Source: Deinococcus sp. (GTDB lineage: Bacteria > Deinococcota > Deinococci > Deinococcales > Deinococcaceae). From it: a DNA stretch of 10,972 nucleotides. Below, piece after piece: positions 9,273 to 10,972 of the stretch. The notes beneath the pieces were generated by a model. It was not told the origin of the DNA. It made no database searches and saw nothing but the letters and a program-made list of their open reading frames with translations. The stretch is from the NCBI RefSeq assembly GCF_018260405.1, contig NZ_JAGLBG010000058.1, positions 352 through 11,323 of the forward strand, read 5' to 3'. Numbering within the stretch: the first letter of the stretch is position 1; each line of letters begins with the position of its first letter. The position numbers and the translations under genes are program-made.

Positions 9273-10259
9273 CGGCTTCTTGCTCCCTGCCACCAGTTCC
9301 ATCATGCCGCCGCCCGTTTGCGGAGCGCCGCGCCAGGTTCCGCTCACCTCAATCGGGCCTTCCCAGTACGTGACCCCGGTGCTGCGGCTCACCAGTTCCT
9401 GGTTGTCATGGACGGCTTTCACGTCGAGGTCAAATTCGTCGGCCCGGACTTTCCAGTCCAGCACGTACTCGTGGCCGCTGGGGGCGCTCCAGATGCGGCC
9501 CGGCGTCATGACCACGTTGGTGGCGGCGTGCGCGATTCCCTGCTGGTCCACAACGCTGCCGAAGGTCTGCACCACCTGACCTTCAGCGCTCAGAACGCGG
9601 TAGAGCATAAGGTCCTCGCCGCCCGAGAGCTGCACGCTCATCCAGTCCCAGCGGGCGCCGCGCCCCGGGGCCATGCCGCCCCACTGGTGGTCCAGCCACG
9701 CCTGTCCCTGAACAGGACGTCCGGCGACCGTGCCGGTTAGGTGCAGGCGGGTGACGCTCTGGTAGTACATGGCTCCCGTGACATTCGGAACGCCGCTGTA
9801 GCCAGGCGGGTGAATAACTGGGGGCTTCTGCGGCACAGCGCTCAGAACCAGTGGCCCGGCGGCGAGGTTAAACCGGGCCGTCTGGCCTGCCCCGTTCATC
9901 ACCTGGTCAAAGGCCCAGTCACCCTGCTGAAGCCGGAGCGGTGGATAGCTCGCCTTGCCCCGCCCCAGATCAAGCGGCTGCTCCAAAAAGGTGAGGCGGC
10001 CAGTCGTGAGGTCAGTGACCGCGACGTGGGCAAAGTACAGATCAGCCGGGAAGCGCGGCGTAGACACCTTGAACTGCGCCCAGTGGAAGGCCAGCTTTTC
10101 GCCGGGCAGGTAGCCGCTAAGGTACCACCACTCCATCAGGTCACCATGCGGCCCGAGGTCATCGGCACGCGGAGCGACAGCCGGATCGAAAGAAGGCTTA
10201 AGGCGCGGGGCACAGCCGACCAGTAGCGCCGCTGCCGCACAGATCAGGATTTTGTTCAC
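9267..10259 (-). CDS. Lipoprotein of the AttH/CrtC-like lipocalin family
   Basis: 330 residues. The N terminus MNKILICAAAALLVGCAP is a lipoprotein signal peptide with lipobox LVGC and a lipidated Cys at 16, so the mature protein should be membrane-anchored outside the cytoplasm. The rest matches the AttH/CrtC-N family (COG5621, 'predicted secreted hydrolase'): GDLMEWWYLSGYL, WLDHQWGG, WDWMSVQLSGGEDLMLYRV, YWEGPIEVSG and a final GGMMELV. The family has a twin lipocalin-like beta-barrel fold; CrtC members hydrate carotenoids, but most secreted members have no proven reaction. A carotenoid or lipid ligand would be speculation here. The start is GTG at 10259, with AGGA seven bases upstream; no other start keeps the whole signal peptide. 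The stop codon lies inside a 40-bp dispersed repeat, so the last residue or two may have been set by repeat insertion. It is divergent from signal peptidase I across 80 bases. Confidence 0.88.
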   Translation of the reverse strand: MNKILICAAAALLVGCAPRLKPSFDPAVAPRADDLGPHGDLMEWWYLSGYLPGEKLAFHWAQFKVSTPRFPADLYFAHVAVTDLTTGRLTFLEQPLDLGRGKASYPPLRLQQGDWAFDQVMNGAGQTARFNLAAGPLVLSAVPQKPPVIHPPGYSGVPNVTGAMYYQSVTRLHLTGTVAGRPVQGQAWLDHQWGGMAPGRGARWDWMSVQLSGGEDLMLYRVLSAEGQVVQTFGSVVDQQGIAHAATNVVMTPGRIWSAPSGHEYVLDWKVRADEFDLDVKAVHDNQELVSRSTGVTYWEGPIEVSGTWRGAPQTGGGMMELVAGSKKPS

Positions 10260-10324
10260 ACCGTCATCCTAGCCGCTTAGGTTTCTGAGAGCAGCACTCC
10301 ACTCAAGGTCTAGCCTCAATCCGC

Positions 10325-10330
10325 TATGCT
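10325..10330 (+). promoter_or_regulatory. Candidate -10 box of lepB
   Basis: TATGCT matches TANNNT and is followed by nine bases and the lepB ATG at 10340. No Shine-Dalgarno lies in between, so the mRNA is likely leaderless or has a few-base leader. The hexamer 17 bases upstream (CTCAAG) is a poor -35. Confidence 0.4.
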
Positions 10331-10339
10331 CTGCGGTGC

Positions 10340-10972
10340 ATGACTCGACTTGACACACCCGCCCCGACGGCCCTACAGAAATTGTGGAAAGAAGTGCTCG
10401 AACCTATCGTCTTTGCGGTAGTGATCACGCAGTTCATCGCCACGCTGGTCGGGGTGGACGGCACCAGCATGATGCCCAACTTGCGTAACCGCGAGCGGGT
10501 TTTCGTTCCCAAGTACGAAACGTGGCTGCACAAGGCGGGCGTCGGCAGCTTCAAGCGCGGCGACATCGTGATTTTCAAGCCGCCCGCTGAGGCCGCCAAG
10601 CAGATTCCCAACCTGCAAAAAAGTGCGCTGGGCCTGTATACCTACCGCCCTTTCCTCATCAAGCGCCTGATCGGGCTGCCCGGCGACAAGATCAGCATTG
10701 CGGGCGGCGAGGTCAGCGTGAACGGTACCCGGCTCGACAGCAGCTGGACAACCGACTACTGGCGCGAACAGGGCTGCTGGGACACCCAAAGCGACCTGGC
10801 GAACTCGATTGCTTCGGGGCGCATCGGCGTGGTGCAGCAGGCGCAGGAAATCACCGTGCCCGCCGGACAGTACTTCGTAATGGGCGACAACCGCACCGCC
10901 AACGGCAGCGAGGACTCGCGCATGTTCGGCCCGGTGCCCCTGCGAGACATCGCCGGACGGGCCGCCGCCGTC
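10340..10972 (+). CDS. lepB: Signal peptidase I, 3'-truncated by window edge
   Basis: Type I signal peptidase, which removes signal peptides from exported proteins at the outer face of the membrane. 211 residues are present and the frame is open to the right edge. One N-terminal membrane helix is seen (about 20-38, EPIVFAVVITQFIATLVG). Box B is GTSMMPNL with catalytic Ser 43. Box D is RPFLIKRLIGLPGD with general-base Lys 108. Box E is MGDNRTANGSEDSRMFGPV. The segment between the helix and the Lys is longer than in short Gram-positive enzymes (an insert around residues 58-105), and a Trp-rich insert lies at about 133-146. ATG at 10340 gives the expected short cytoplasmic N terminus. There is no Shine-Dalgarno, so initiation is probably leaderless. 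Only a short C-terminal part should be missing. Confidence 0.93.
   Translation, partial: MTRLDTPAPTALQKLWKEVLEPIVFAVVITQFIATLVGVDGTSMMPNLRNRERVFVPKYETWLHKAGVGSFKRGDIVIFKPPAEAAKQIPNLQKSALGLYTYRPFLIKRLIGLPGDKISIAGGEVSVNGTRLDSSWTTDYWREQGCWDTQSDLANSIASGRIGVVQQAQEITVPAGQYFVMGDNRTANGSEDSRMFGPVPLRDIAGRAAAV

Noticed and set aside
9195..9740. 181-residue plus-strand frame
   Set aside because: It starts in a dyad and repeat and is otherwise antisense to the AttH-like gene.
10301..10307. Second HAIR operator (ACTCAAG) in the lepB/AttH-like intergenic region
   Set aside because: Only one half-site is present. The expected partner seven bases away (GAGAGCA) does not match.

Overview
The window looks like a piece of chromosome from Deinococcus or a close relative. 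This is inferred from GC-rich coding sequence, the character of the LeuRS, ClpB and ClC proteins, TANNNT-type -10 boxes about six bases ahead of start codons (the leaderless-mRNA pattern described in Deinococcus), an HspR-type operator in front of clpB, and short intergenic repeats. No tRNA, rRNA, CRISPR array, transposase or prophage gene was seen. Gene order is mostly housekeeping, so the interest lies in the intergenic regions.

Layout. (1) 1-1199, plus: C-terminal part of a glycine-rich, DUF11-type surface protein, ending in a dyad that overlaps its stop codon. (2) 1412-3889, minus: leuS, complete leucyl-tRNA synthetase, convergent with (1). (3) 3890-4035, minus: leuS leader with a promoter, a 13-codon leaderless leader ORF holding three consecutive Leu codons, a Rho-independent terminator, a competing 9-bp helix and a strong Shine-Dalgarno. 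This looks like a leucine attenuator. (4) 4086-5750, minus: a ClC-family chloride channel/transporter with an altered GREGP motif and a C-terminal TrkA-C-like domain. (5) 5751-6231: gene-free, with a terminator, several hairpins and one copy of a 40-bp dispersed repeat. (6) 6232-8790, minus: clpB, complete ClpB disaggregase with a TTG start. (7) 8791-9266: gene-free, with the clpB promoter overlapped by a HAIR operator, a possible 49-codon leaderless upstream ORF, a large dyad and the second copy of the 40-bp repeat. (8) 9267-10259, minus: a lipoprotein of the AttH/CrtC-like lipocalin family. (9) 10340-10972, plus: signal peptidase I, divergent from (8) and cut by the window edge.

The genes do not form one pathway. 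leuS seems tuned to leucyl-tRNA supply through its leader, and clpB to protein-folding stress through HspR. The AttH-like lipoprotein and signal peptidase I share a short divergent promoter region, and both act at or beyond the membrane. The strongest candidates for something undescribed are the leuS leader-peptide attenuator and the leaderless ORF in the clpB leader. Both ATGs lie exactly six bases after a -10 hexamer.
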